From Gluconobacter kondonii (GTDB taxonomy: Bacteria > Pseudomonadota > Alphaproteobacteria > Acetobacterales > Acetobacteraceae): DNA of 64,000 nucleotides. The stretch covers positions 124,001-188,000 of the forward strand of contig NZ_BEWP01000001.1 in the NCBI RefSeq assembly GCF_002723995.1. Direction: 5' to 3'. The translations under genes and the position numbers were made by a program. Below are positions 17,504 to 26,605 of the stretch, one piece after another. A model generated the notes under the pieces. That model was not told the origin of the DNA and made no database searches. It saw nothing but the letters and a program-made list of their open reading frames with translations. The stretch's first letter is position 1; each line of letters opens with the position of its first letter.

Positions 17504-18460
17504 TCAGGAACTGCCAATCAGCACGCCGGTTGCAAAAACAAGAGCCCCGCCCAGGAAAACCTGCACCATGGCCGAGCCGAACGGTGTGTCCTGATACCGC
17601 CAGCGTACCCAGGAAATGAGCAGAAGCTCAATCGCCACCGCAACGAGCGCCACGCCGAAAGCAAGACGGAAATCCGGCACCAGAAACGGCAGCGTATGAC
17701 CGATACCACCGCCGAACGTCATGGCTCCACAGATTAGCCCGCGCAGAAGCGGTGCGCCCCGCCCGGATAGCTTGCCGTCATCAGCCAGTCCTTCCGCCAG
17801 TCCCATGGAAATCCCGGCCCCGAGGGACGCAGCAAGCCCGACCAGAAAAGCCGCATGAGGGCTGTGCGTTGCAAACGCTGCCGCAAAAACCGGCGCCAGC
17901 GTCGAGACGGAGCCGTCCATGAGGCCGACCAACCCCGGCTGGACGATCCGCAGCACGAAATCGCGGCGACTGTGCTCGTCCTCGCGGTCACGACTGTTAT
18001 CGTTCAGATGCTCGTCTTCCAGACGCCGCGCCTCACGCTGGTGACGGTCTTCTTCTGTTGCCAGATCACCCAGCAGCTTACGAATTTCCGCATCCTGCGT
18101 CTGCCCGGCGGCCTGACGGTAAAACCGTGCCGCCTGCCTCTCCATGTCGGCAGCCTGCGCCCGTATCGCCTCGATCCCACGATTCTGCATCTGCCAAGCA
18201 GATTTGCGGGACGGGAACCCCTGTACGTCCTGCCGACGAACCAGCGGAATGTGATTGCCGAAACGCCGGACGAACAGGTCGATCAGTGCCCGACGGTGAT
18301 GGTTTTCTTCTTCCGCCATATCCTGAAAAATGGCGGCGCTGTCGGGATAATCTTCCGCCAGCATCTGGCCGAAATCCGCGTAAATATGACCATCTTCCTC
18401 CTCGCTGGCGATGGCCAGCGCAAGGATTTCGCGTTCGGTCAGCTCGGAAAGTTTTGTCAC
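17504..18460 (-). CDS. mbfA: MbfA-type fusion of rubrerythrin and VIT1 iron transporter
   Basis: N-terminal rubrerythrin-like diiron domain (about 1-150) with EEE-type ligands in [18 protein letters not shown] and ATEEDRHQ, followed by a VIT1/CCC1 membrane domain (about 165-318) with [19 protein letters not shown] and several transmembrane helices. In Agrobacterium and Bradyrhizobium MbfA exports iron and protects from iron and peroxide stress. No Irr-type site was recognised upstream. The gene is followed directly by lolA, an unrelated envelope gene, and preceded by gshA. Confidence 0.93.
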   Translation of the reverse strand: MTKLSELTEREILALAIASEEEDGHIYADFGQMLAEDYPDSAAIFQDMAEEENHHRRALIDLFVRRFGNHIPLVRRQDVQGFPSRKSAWQMQNRGIEAIRAQAADMERQAARFYRQAAGQTQDAEIRKLLGDLATEEDRHQREARRLEDEHLNDNSRDREDEHSRRDFVLRIVQPGLVGLMDGSVSTLAPVFAAAFATHSPHAAFLVGLAASLGAGISMGLAEGLADDGKLSGRGAPLLRGLICGAMTFGGGIGHTLPFLVPDFRLAFGVALVAVAIELLLISWVRWRYQDTPFGSAMVQVFLGGALVFATGVLIGSS

Positions 18461-18487
18461 GTAGGCAGCAGGTCCCGTCTCATAAAA

Positions 18488-19864
18488 TCAGATGGCGGCT
18501 TCGGTGAAGAGCGGTTTCACGCTCTGCCCCCACGCACCATTATACAGATCCAGCCAATGCTGCGCCTGATTCGGACCACCATCGGCAATCAGATGCAGCG
18601 GATCGAGATAGCTGGCCTCGTTGCGCACGCGGGCCCGCAGGCCCTGCTCCGCAAGCTGGACCACACGTTTGGCCAATGGCTTCAGTCCACCTGGGAACGC
18701 AGCATCCAGTCCCAGACGCGGCACTTCGGCGCGGAGCTGCTGATAGGCGCTCCAGGGCTGCTCACGCACCAGCTTTTCAACAGCTTCCAGTGTTGCCGGG
18801 TCGTATAGCAGGCCAACCCACAGGGCCGACTGAGCCACCATCATCTCCAGTTTCCCAGCATCCGCGCCGCGCATTTCAAGAAACTGCTTGAGGCGCACAT
18901 CCGGGAAAACAGTCGTCAGATGGTCTTCAAAATCGCCCACTGTCGGCGTCAGGCCTTTCAGTGGCTCCTGAACGTCTCCGGAAAGCCAGCGACGGAACGA
19001 GCAGCCTGCCACGTCGATGTTCTTCCCTTCGCGCGAGACGAAATACATCGGCACATCGAGCGCCCAGTCCACATATTGTTCAAAACCAAACCCATCCTCG
19101 AAGAACACCGAAGGCTGGCCCGAACGCTGGTTGTCCGTATCGGTCCAGATCCGTGCACGGTTGGACAGCAGACCATTGGCCTTGCCCTCGACGAACGGAG
19201 AATTCGCAAACAGCGCGGTGGCCAGCGGCTGAAGGGCCAGAGAGACGCGCATCTTGCGCGCCATGTCGGCTTCGTCGCTGAAATCGAGATTGACCTGAAC
19301 GGTGCAGGTCCGCGTCATCATGTCGAGGCCAAGCGTGCCGACTTTCGGCATGTAGTTGCGCATGATCGCATAGCGGCTCTTGGGCATCCAAGGCATCTCA
19401 TCGCGCGACCAGAGCGGCTGAAAACCGAATGGCAGGAAGCCCAGCCCCAGTTCCGCAGCCGGACCACGGACCTGATCGTAATGCTCCTGCATCTCCGCTT
19501 CCGTTTCCTGAAGCGACACGACCGGGGCGCCCGAAAGCTCGAACTGCCCGGCCGGCTCAAGCGAAATTGCCCGTCCGGCCTGTGCGTTCTGACCTTTCAG
19601 CCCGATCAGGTTTTCACCGTCCATGATGGGTGCCCAGTCCGGGCCCTGAAGCTTTTCCAACAAGGCTCCGATTCCGCGCGGCGCGTAAGGCGGCGGTGAG
19701 AGCGGCTCGCGTCCATCAGCATCCTGAGGAAGGATGAAACCGAATTTTTCATGTTCGGTCCCGATTTTCCATTCCGATTTCGGTTTGCAACCCCTTGCGA
19801 TCGCCTCGACGAGCTGCGCCCGGCTTTCGATCGACGCAGCATTGGACGTTCCGGGATTGGACAT
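18488..19864 (-). CDS. gshA: Glutamate-cysteine ligase, plant/alphaproteobacterial type
   Basis: First step of glutathione synthesis, ATP-dependent ligation of Glu and Cys. It shows IGTEHEKFGF near the N-terminus, SLEPAGQFELSGAP, MMTRTCTVQVNLDF and TLTPTVGDFEDHLTT-like segments of the GCS2 family used by plants and alphaproteobacteria. ATG 19864 (458 aa) has GAGG upstream; the ORF is open further but without homology. It lies 73 bp after rsmE and 27 bp before mbfA on the same strand. Confidence 0.95.
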   Translation of the reverse strand: MSNPGTSNAASIESRAQLVEAIARGCKPKSEWKIGTEHEKFGFILPQDADGREPLSPPPYAPRGIGALLEKLQGPDWAPIMDGENLIGLKGQNAQAGRAISLEPAGQFELSGAPVVSLQETEAEMQEHYDQVRGPAAELGLGFLPFGFQPLWSRDEMPWMPKSRYAIMRNYMPKVGTLGLDMMTRTCTVQVNLDFSDEADMARKMRVSLALQPLATALFANSPFVEGKANGLLSNRARIWTDTDNQRSGQPSVFFEDGFGFEQYVDWALDVPMYFVSREGKNIDVAGCSFRRWLSGDVQEPLKGLTPTVGDFEDHLTTVFPDVRLKQFLEMRGADAGKLEMMVAQSALWVGLLYDPATLEAVEKLVREQPWSAYQQLRAEVPRLGLDAAFPGGLKPLAKRVVQLAEQGLRARVRNEASYLDPLHLIADGGPNQAQHWLDLYNGAWGQSVKPLFTEAAI

Positions 19865-19937
19865 GGCGTTTGGCCTCGGTCTGAATTCGTTGTTCGATAA
19901 TGATTGAACTGTAGCAGGTCCGACGGTTCTGTCACCC

Positions 19938-20657
19938 TCAGGGCGTGTCGCCGGCTCCTGCTGCGAGACGGGCCAGCCCCGCGCACACGGCCGTTTCCGC
20001 CCGCAGCACGAGCGGCCCCAGACTGAGCGCATGAACGGCACTATGCCGCCTGAGCATCTCCACTTCGGTTTCCGAAAAACCGCCCTCCGGCCCGATCAGC
20101 AGAGCGGCGGCCCTCACGTTCGCACGCTCGCCGGGGCGACGCTCCAACGCGGCAAAGAGCGGACGATCCTCTGGCCACTCCGCCAACACCACACGCAGCG
20201 ACTCAGGGGGCAGGATGTCTGGAACATCCAGCCGTTCACACTGCTCCGCCGCTTCCGTCGCAATCACCGCCAGACGCTCCAGATTGAGGCGATGCGTATT
20301 GGTGCGCTCCGTCACGATGGGCCGGAAGCGTGTCACTCCGAGTTCCGTGCCCATGCGGATCACAAGCTCCGTCGCGTCCCGCTTGAGAGGCGCAAACAGC
20401 AATTCTACCCCCTGTGTCGGCATGGGGTCCCGCTCGCGGTGTTGGAGCAGGACGCTCCCCCGATCCTTCTTCAGAGCCGCAATCTCTGCGCTCCACTCCC
20501 CATCACGCTCGTTGAACACCCGCACAAGGCTTCCTACGCCCTGACGCATGACGTTGCCCAGATAATGCGCCTGTCCGAGAGGAAGCGGCACTGTCTGGCC
20601 TTCCACGAAAGCTGTTTCAGACGCGGGAACATAAAGACGGGGATCGGATCGGCTCAT
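19938..20657 (-). CDS. rsmE: 16S rRNA (uracil(1498)-N3)-methyltransferase
   Basis: SPOUT-class methyltransferase of U1498. The N-terminal PUA-like part begins RLYVPA and has AHYLGNVMRQGVGSLVRVF; the SPOUT knot shows LLIGPEGGFSETEVE and LSLGPLVLRAETAV. ATG 20657 (239 aa) with GGAAAAGG just upstream fits the family; in-frame ATGs at 20684 and 20702 are less likely. Divergent from ubiA by 63 bp. Confidence 0.94.
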   Translation of the reverse strand: MSRSDPRLYVPASETAFVEGQTVPLPLGQAHYLGNVMRQGVGSLVRVFNERDGEWSAEIAALKKDRGSVLLQHRERDPMPTQGVELLFAPLKRDATELVIRMGTELGVTRFRPIVTERTNTHRLNLERLAVIATEAAEQCERLDVPDILPPESLRVVLAEWPEDRPLFAALERRPGERANVRAAALLIGPEGGFSETEVEMLRRHSAVHALSLGPLVLRAETAVCAGLARLAAGAGDTP

Positions 20658-20720
20658 CCTTTTCCGATAGCGCGCCTGAGCCATTGACGGAAGCACGTCC
20701 ACACAGCATCACATCTTCCC

Positions 20721-21638
20721 ATGAGCCAGACCCGCGCCCATACCGACATTGATCTGAGCGGCCGTATTGCCCGCCTCCCCGAGCCGTGGCGCTCCTATGC
20801 GCTGCTCGCCCGTCTCGACCGCCCGGTTGGTACGTGGCTCCTGCTGCTGCCCGGCGTGTGGGGCCTGTTCCTCGCCCCCGGTGCGTCCCTCCAGACGCGG
20901 CTGATTGATACGGCGCTGTTTGCGTTCGGCTCCCTTGTCATGCGCTCCGCCGGATGTGTCGTGAACGACATCTGGGACCGCGACATCGACGCAAAAGTCG
21001 CCCGGACCGCAGGCCGTCCCCTCGCCAGTGGGGCGCTGTCGCTGAAACAGGGGCTGCTGCTTCTGGCGGTGCTGCTCCTGATGGGGCTTGGCGTACTGGT
21101 CTGCCTGCCGCCTGTCTGCTGGGCCCTCGCCCCGCTCGCGCTTCTGCTCGTCGCGCTCTACCCGGCGGCCAAGCGAGTCACATGGTGGCCGCAACTCGTC
21201 ATGGGGTTCACTTTCGGATTCGGCGCCCCCATGGGATACGCTGCAGCAGCCGGGACGCTCGATGGCAACGGGCTGTTGCTCTATGGCGCCGTCATTTTGT
21301 GGCAGCTCGGATTCGATACGATCTACGGCTTTCAGGATATGGACGACGATGCCCGCATCGGTGTGCGCTCCACCTCGCGCCTGATGGAGAAAAACGCGCG
21401 CTCCTTCATCGGCACCTGTTACAGCCTCATGATTCTGGCTCTGGCGCTCGTCGGTATCCACGCCCATCTGCACTGGATTTTCTGGCCGTTTCTCGCCATC
21501 GCAACGGCCATGCTGCTCCAGCAGGTCCGGGTGCTGAACCCGTATGACGCTCCGGCGTGTCTGAAGGAGTTTCGTCGTAACGTGCCCATCGGGTTCGTGC
21601 TGGCCGCAGGCTTCGTCGCGGCAAGAGTATTTGGATGA
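20721..21638 (+). CDS. ubiA: 4-hydroxybenzoate polyprenyltransferase
   Basis: Integral membrane prenyltransferase that attaches the polyprenyl chain to 4-hydroxybenzoate in ubiquinone synthesis. The two aspartate motifs, NDIWDRDID (about 84-92) and DTIYGFQDMDDD (about 202-213), are intact, and eight or nine hydrophobic segments follow the family layout. Length 305 aa is normal. Its stop overlaps the start of the next gene by four bases. Substrate supply would come from a synthase like the one at the left edge. Confidence 0.95.
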   Translation: MSQTRAHTDIDLSGRIARLPEPWRSYALLARLDRPVGTWLLLLPGVWGLFLAPGASLQTRLIDTALFAFGSLVMRSAGCVVNDIWDRDIDAKVARTAGRPLASGALSLKQGLLLLAVLLLMGLGVLVCLPPVCWALAPLALLLVALYPAAKRVTWWPQLVMGFTFGFGAPMGYAAAAGTLDGNGLLLYGAVILWQLGFDTIYGFQDMDDDARIGVRSTSRLMEKNARSFIGTCYSLMILALALVGIHAHLHWIFWPFLAIATAMLLQQVRVLNPYDAPACLKEFRRNVPIGFVLAAGFVAARVFG

Positions 21639-22303
21639 TCACCACGTTGGGCGATCCTGTCGGCTTCATCCGCGACAATACACGCATTGAACAAGCGTCA
21701 CTGGTTCCCGAGATTTCCCTGTATCTGGCGACGGAGATCACCCCGATCTGGCAAGCCAGCGAGACCTATCTCGAACAGATCGGCATAGAGCCGCCTTTCT
21801 GGGCTTTCGCATGGCCGGGAAGCCAGCTCATCGCCCGTTTCATCCTCGACAATCCCGAGCTTGTGCGCGGACGTCGCGTTCTGGATGTGGCCTGCGGATG
21901 TGGACTGGCGGCCATTGCGGCTGCCCTGTCCGGCGCATCGGCTGTGCAGGCCAACGATATTGATGTCATGGCGCTGGAAGCTACGGTCCTTAATGCGGGG
22001 CTGAACCACGCAACTGTCACTCCGCTTCCCGGTGATCTGATCGGAACGGTTCCGGACTGTGATCTGCTGGTCATCGGGGACGTCTGCTACAACGAAGCCA
22101 TGGCTTCACGGATTATTCCGTGGCTTCTGGAGTGTTCGAAAACCTGCGAAGTCTGGCTCTGCGATCCGGGTCGGCATTATGCGCCATCAATGCCGCTTGA
22201 AGTGCTGGTCCGGCACTCCGTCTCCGTCACGCAGGAACTGGAAAGCGTGGAGCAACGCGCTACCACACTCTTCAGGCTGCGAGATATTTCCGCCCCAGAC
22301 TGA
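21635..22303 (+). CDS. METTL20/ETFB-lysine methyltransferase-like protein
   Basis: Small class I SAM methyltransferase of the group that includes ETF-beta lysine methyltransferase (METTL20) and its alphaproteobacterial relatives. The family N-terminal motif PPFWAFAWPGSQLIARFILDNP is followed by the SAM-binding VLDVACGCGLAAIAAAL and a later GDVCYNEAMA segment. It is translationally coupled to ubiA, although the two functions have no known link. ETF as target is inferred from family. Its 3' end overlaps the convergent MFS gene by 32 bases. Confidence 0.8.
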   Translation: MITTLGDPVGFIRDNTRIEQASLVPEISLYLATEITPIWQASETYLEQIGIEPPFWAFAWPGSQLIARFILDNPELVRGRRVLDVACGCGLAAIAAALSGASAVQANDIDVMALEATVLNAGLNHATVTPLPGDLIGTVPDCDLLVIGDVCYNEAMASRIIPWLLECSKTCEVWLCDPGRHYAPSMPLEVLVRHSVSVTQELESVEQRATTLFRLRDISAPD

Positions 22304-23663
22304 GTATTGATCCCGTCAGCGCCACGGTCATGGCCGCCCCGAGGCAAATGAAGGCCGGATGGGGGAAGATCGTAAACAGTGCTGCCACGAGGAGCGCCCC
22401 CGTCGTCTGTCCTGCCAATCGTGCAACAGACAACATACCGCTTGCCCCGCCCTCCCGTCCGGGAGGGGCCGTCACCATGATGGCGCGGTTGTTGGGCGGC
22501 TGAAACAGTCCAAAGCCACATCCGGCAAAAAGCGTCCGCCAGGCGATATCCCAGTTGCCTGCATCCGTCGGCAGGAACCAGAGCAAGCAGAAACCGCTCG
22601 CCGTAATGAACAGACCGATTGACGACAAAACCGACGCCGGGAAACGGTCGGCCAGACGGCTGACTACAAAAGACATCGTCGCTACACCCACCGCCCACGG
22701 CGCGATCAGAAGACCGATCGTTCCCGCCCCGCGATGGAATGCCGTAGCCAACGTGAAAGGCATCGCCACAATGTAGAGATTGGACGCCACGAAGCCCAGA
22801 AATCCGACCAGACACGCCAACAGAAACGGCCGGCGCGCCAAGAGATCGACCGGCACGATCGGTTCAAGTCGTTCACGCTGGTAATGCAACAACATCGCCC
22901 AGCACAACACACCTGCAGCCGTGACTGCGGCGCCGGACACGAAATCGGCATGCATCAGCCCATCCAGCCCCACGCCGGTCAAGGCGAAAGACGCCACCGT
23001 CAGGAGCGAGCCGACCACGTCGGTTGGAATATCACTGCGTGGAGTCTCGGGGAGAGCTGCATGAGCCAGCGCCAGAGCAGCCAGAGCCAGTGGCAGATTG
23101 ATCCAGAAAATCCAGGGCCACGTCGCAACAGACAGGATCAGAGACCCCAGAGTGGGTCCGAGCGCCACGCCGATACCGACGAACAATCCGTTCAGCGCAA
23201 TCCCGCGCCCCAGTTCATTATGCGGATAGATGAAGCGAACGAGCGCAATGTTCACGCTCATGATGCACGCCCCACCCATGCCCTGCAGGGCGCGCGCCAG
23301 CGTCAATTCCAGAAGGTTTTGTGAAAGCGCGCAGGCCACGGAGGCAATCAGGAACAGGAAGATTCCGAACTGGCTCAGCCGTCCGAATCCCACGCGCGCG
23401 CCCAGAGAGGCCAGCGGCAACAGACAAGACAGATTCGCAAGCTGATAGGCATTCACGACCCAGATGGCCCGCGACGATGACGCATGCAGATCCACCGCGA
23501 TCAGCGGCAGAGCCACATTGGCAATCGCATAATCCAGAACCGATAGAAGAAGCGCCAGAAGAACGGCCGACATCGCCTTGACCCGCTGCGCCCCGTAGAG
23601 CCCAGCATGGCGTTTGGAGTCGTATTCTTCGTGTTGTTGCTCGTCTTCCGTCGTGGTCGTCAT
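22272..23663 (-). CDS. MFS transporter, DHA2 (14-TMS) drug-efflux type
   Basis: Proton-coupled exporter of the EmrB/QacA-like group. Motif C-like ALGPTLGSLIL and motif D1-like LDYAIANVALPLIA in helix 1 are visible, along with roughly 14 hydrophobic stretches over 463 aa. ATG 23663 is chosen four bases after the stop of the sugar-porter gene, suggesting co-transcription; the ORF is open up to 23735 but that would overlap the upstream gene. Substrate unknown. Confidence 0.85.
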   Translation of the reverse strand: MTTTTEDEQQHEEYDSKRHAGLYGAQRVKAMSAVLLALLLSVLDYAIANVALPLIAVDLHASSSRAIWVVNAYQLANLSCLLPLASLGARVGFGRLSQFGIFLFLIASVACALSQNLLELTLARALQGMGGACIMSVNIALVRFIYPHNELGRGIALNGLFVGIGVALGPTLGSLILSVATWPWIFWINLPLALAALALAHAALPETPRSDIPTDVVGSLLTVASFALTGVGLDGLMHADFVSGAAVTAAGVLCWAMLLHYQRERLEPIVPVDLLARRPFLLACLVGFLGFVASNLYIVAMPFTLATAFHRGAGTIGLLIAPWAVGVATMSFVVSRLADRFPASVLSSIGLFITASGFCLLWFLPTDAGNWDIAWRTLFAGCGFGLFQPPNNRAIMVTAPPGREGGASGMLSVARLAGQTTGALLVAALFTIFPHPAFICLGAAMTVALTGSILSLGRKYLAA

Positions 23664-23667
23664 GGTA

Positions 23668-25103
23668 TCAGCGCCCCAGATCACGCAGGCGCATGCCTGC
23701 AAAAAGATTGGCCTCCAGCTTTTCGAGCGAGACACCTTTCGTTTCGGGAACGAACAATAAGGTCACAACGATGAAAAGACCATTGAAGAGGGCAAATATC
23801 AGGAACGTCACGGACGCCCCCATCATGGCCATGCCGAGCGGAAACACGTTGGAGATGGCCCAGTTGGCAACCCAATTGGTCACTGTTGAACAGCCAATCC
23901 CGAAATCGCGCCCCCGTGTTGGCTGCACTTCCGAGCACAGCGTCCAGACCAGCGGCCCTTCGCCAATGGCAAACCCGGCGACGAACAGAAGCACAAACCC
24001 GCAGAGCAGAAGCTGGGATTCAAAACTGTTCGCTCCGATGGCGAGCAGCGTTCCAACGCCTGCAAGAGAAAAGGCCGCAATCGCACAGCTCAGGATCAAC
24101 AGCGGCCGCCGCCCCCAGCGATCAACACAGGCGATCGCAACACCCGTCAGCGCCCCATATTCGTGAGCCCGACGAGAGTCGTCGCCCAGATGGCCGCGTT
24201 CGTTCCGAAATGCGCGGCCTGAAACACGCGCGGCGCATAATACAGGAGCGCGTTGATGCCCGAGAGTTGCTGCATGATCTGAAGCAGCATGCCCAGAAAG
24301 ACCGTGCGCCGGAAATTGGGGTTGCTTTTGAAAAGCCCGATCCCCGCGTCGCTACTTTTCTGGAGCCGCGACTGGATATCGACCAGTTCCGCTTCCGCCA
24401 CTTCCTCATCGGATCGCAGGCTCTGCAAAACCCGGCGTGCGTGCTCCGTTTCCCCCCGCATCATCAGCCAGCGCGGGCTATGCGGCAGGATCAGAACAAT
24501 CACAAGAAAGAAACTGGCCGGGACCGCCATGATCCCCAACATCCAGCGCCAGTGCCCTCCCGAAGCCAGCAGGCTGTCCGAGACAAATGCCAGAAAAATC
24601 CCAAGAGAGACCATGAGCTGATAAAACGAAATCATGGCTCCGCGAACGGATTCAACTGTAATTTCGGAAATATAAAGCGGGGCTGCAAATGCCGCGACAC
24701 CAACCGCAAGCCCCAGAAAAATTCGGCCTACGATCATGATCGCAGCGCCCGGAGCCAGAGCGCAGAGCAGCGTACCAATCAGAAACAGAATTGCAGCGCC
24801 AAGCATCGCACCGGTGCGCCCGAACCGAACCGAAATCCGACCGGCAAACAGCGATCCAACCGCAGCCCCTGCCATCATAGAGGACACGATCCAGCCTTGC
24901 AGAACGTCGCCCGCATGAAAATCGGTTGCAATGAAAGGAAGGGCGCCCGCGACAACGCCGGTATCAAGACCGAACATCAGTCCCGCTAAAGCTGCCAGAA
25001 TACCAAGGGTTGTCGCCCGTGCGGTGCTGCGGGTCTGTCCTGTCGACAGACCTTCGCTGGAAGACGCAGCAATCCCAACCATACCCTTAGTCACCCCAAA
25101 CAT
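23668..25103 (-). pseudogene. MFS sugar-porter, interrupted by a -1 frameshift
   Basis: The N-terminal 318 residues (25103-24147) and the C-terminal part (from about 24150 to 23668) are the two halves of one sugar:H+ symporter of the XylE/GalP group. Motifs: GLDTGVVAGALPF, GRIFLGLAVGVAAFAAPLYISE, SGINALLYYAP in the first part, and DRWGRRPLL, PETKGVSLE in the second. The frame breaks after TTLVGLTNMG at a run of four G near 24153-24156; a fifth G would restore the frame to NMGALTGVAIACVDRWG and a product of about 477 aa. Good ribosome binding site GGGGGA before ATG 25103. It may be a pseudogene, a sequencing error or slippage-dependent. Confidence 0.82.
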
Positions 25104-25139
25104 ATCCCCCCATACTGGCGAGGGAAACAGAACCGAATG

Positions 25140-25153
25140 TTCCGAAATCGGAA
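25140..25153. promoter_or_regulatory. Palindrome upstream of the sugar-porter gene
   Basis: TTCCGA-AA-TCGGAA is a perfect 6-bp inverted repeat with two central bases, 37-50 bp before the start codon of the sugar-porter gene, where a repressor or activator could bind. No consensus recognised. Confidence 0.4.
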
Positions 25154-25215
25154 ACAGACGGTCCTGTATTTAATGATCAATCAGGGGTGTAGTCTATATC
25201 GAAACCAACAGAAAA

Positions 25216-26601
25216 TCACTTTTCTGCGTAAGGATTTTTCGTTCCGCGCAATTGTACGCGCACCGGAACGCCCGGCATGTGGAACGTTTCACGCAGGCCA
25301 TTAACTAGGTAACGCTTGTAGGAATCGGGAAGCTGTTCCGCACGCGTGCCAAACAGAAGGAACGTCGGAGGACGTGCCTTCACCTGCGTCATATAACGCA
25401 GCTTGAGGCGACGACCGTCCACCAGAGGCGGCTGATGGCGCTCCAGAGCATCTTCGAACCAGCGGTTCAGTTCACCCGTCGAGATGCGCGAGTTCCAGAT
25501 CTCGTAAACCTCCCGCACGGCCGGAAGAAGACGGTGCACGCCCGCTCCCGTGAGTGCAGAGAACGTCACAACCGGAATACCCCTGACCTGCGCAAGAGAA
25601 ATTTCCAGACGGTCCAGAATCGCCTTTTTCGTCGCGTTCCGGTCCTCGACCGCATCCCACTTGTTCAGCGCAATGACACAGGCGCGGCCTTCGCGCTCGA
25701 TCAGACGACCAATCTGGAGATCCTGCTCATGCACGCCGAGCGTCGCGTCGATCACCAGCACAACCACTTCCGCCATTTTCAGGGCTTCGATGGAGGCCGA
25801 AACGGACATCCGCTCCAGATGCTCCTCGACGCGGGCACGCTTGCGCATTCCGGCCGTATCGACGAGTCGGATCTCGCCCTGATCGTCATGAAGCGTGACT
25901 GCAATGGAATCGCGCGTCAGCCCGGCTTCAGGACCGGTAATCATCCGCTCTTCGCCAAGCAGACAATTCAGAAGCGTGGATTTTCCAGCATTGGGCCGTC
26001 CGATAATCGCCAGACGCAGCGGACCCGCCGGGCGTTCCTCTTCTTCACCCTCGGCATCAACCTTCGGCGCTTCCCGACGACGCTGTTTTTCAGCCGGAGG
26101 CAGACGCTCGGCAATCTCACCCATCAGATCGGCAATGCCTTCGCCGTGCTCTGCTGACAGTGCCAGCGGGGTGCCAAGACCAAGGGAATAGGCTTCAAGC
26201 GCCGCATTCGTCCCCGCCTGCCCTTCCGCCTTGTTGGCGATCAGCAGAACCGGGCGGTTCTGACGACGCAGCCAGCTCGCAAAATGGGCATCCGCCGGCG
26301 TAATGCCAGAGCGCGCATCAATGCAGAACAGTACCAGATCCGCCATCGCAACAGCAGATTCTGACGAAGCGCGCATGCGCCCATACAGCGTATCGGGTGC
26401 TGCTTCTTCTAGCCCGGCCGTATCGATCAGCCGCACACGGCGGCCACGCAGCAGGGCTTCGCCCTCCTTACGGTCGCGCGTAACACCCGGCATATCGGAC
26501 ACGATCGCCTGACGGCGGCCGACAAGCCGGTTGAACAGAGTGGATTTCCCGACATTCGGGCGCCCGGCAATAACAACAACGGGCAGGTTCTCAGAGGTCA
26601 T
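25216..26601 (-). CDS. der: Ribosome biogenesis GTPase Der (EngA)
   Basis: Two tandem GTPase domains with Walker A motifs GRPNVGKS near residue 14 and GRPNAGKS near residue 200, the G3 motifs DTAGLE and DTAGMR, and the C-terminal KH-like domain ending in VQLRGTKNPYAEK. Der acts in 50S subunit maturation. Start: ATG 26601 lies four bases after the bamB stop; ATG 26613 would overlap bamB by 8 bases and is a close alternative. The residue stretch between the domains is acidic. Gene order with bamB and the TPR gene matches the E. coli yfgM-bamB-der block. Confidence 0.95.
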   Translation of the reverse strand: MTSENLPVVVIAGRPNVGKSTLFNRLVGRRQAIVSDMPGVTRDRKEGEALLRGRRVRLIDTAGLEEAAPDTLYGRMRASSESAVAMADLVLFCIDARSGITPADAHFASWLRRQNRPVLLIANKAEGQAGTNAALEAYSLGLGTPLALSAEHGEGIADLMGEIAERLPPAEKQRRREAPKVDAEGEEEERPAGPLRLAIIGRPNAGKSTLLNCLLGEERMITGPEAGLTRDSIAVTLHDDQGEIRLVDTAGMRKRARVEEHLERMSVSASIEALKMAEVVVLVIDATLGVHEQDLQIGRLIEREGRACVIALNKWDAVEDRNATKKAILDRLEISLAQVRGIPVVTFSALTGAGVHRLLPAVREVYEIWNSRISTGELNRWFEDALERHQPPLVDGRRLKLRYMTQVKARPPTFLLFGTRAEQLPDSYKRYLVNGLRETFHMPGVPVRVQLRGTKNPYAEK

Positions 26602-26605
26602 TCGT

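Noticed and set aside
22272-25103. Two MFS genes as a genomic island
   Set aside because: No change of base composition by eye, no mobility genes, and flanks are core genes on both sides.
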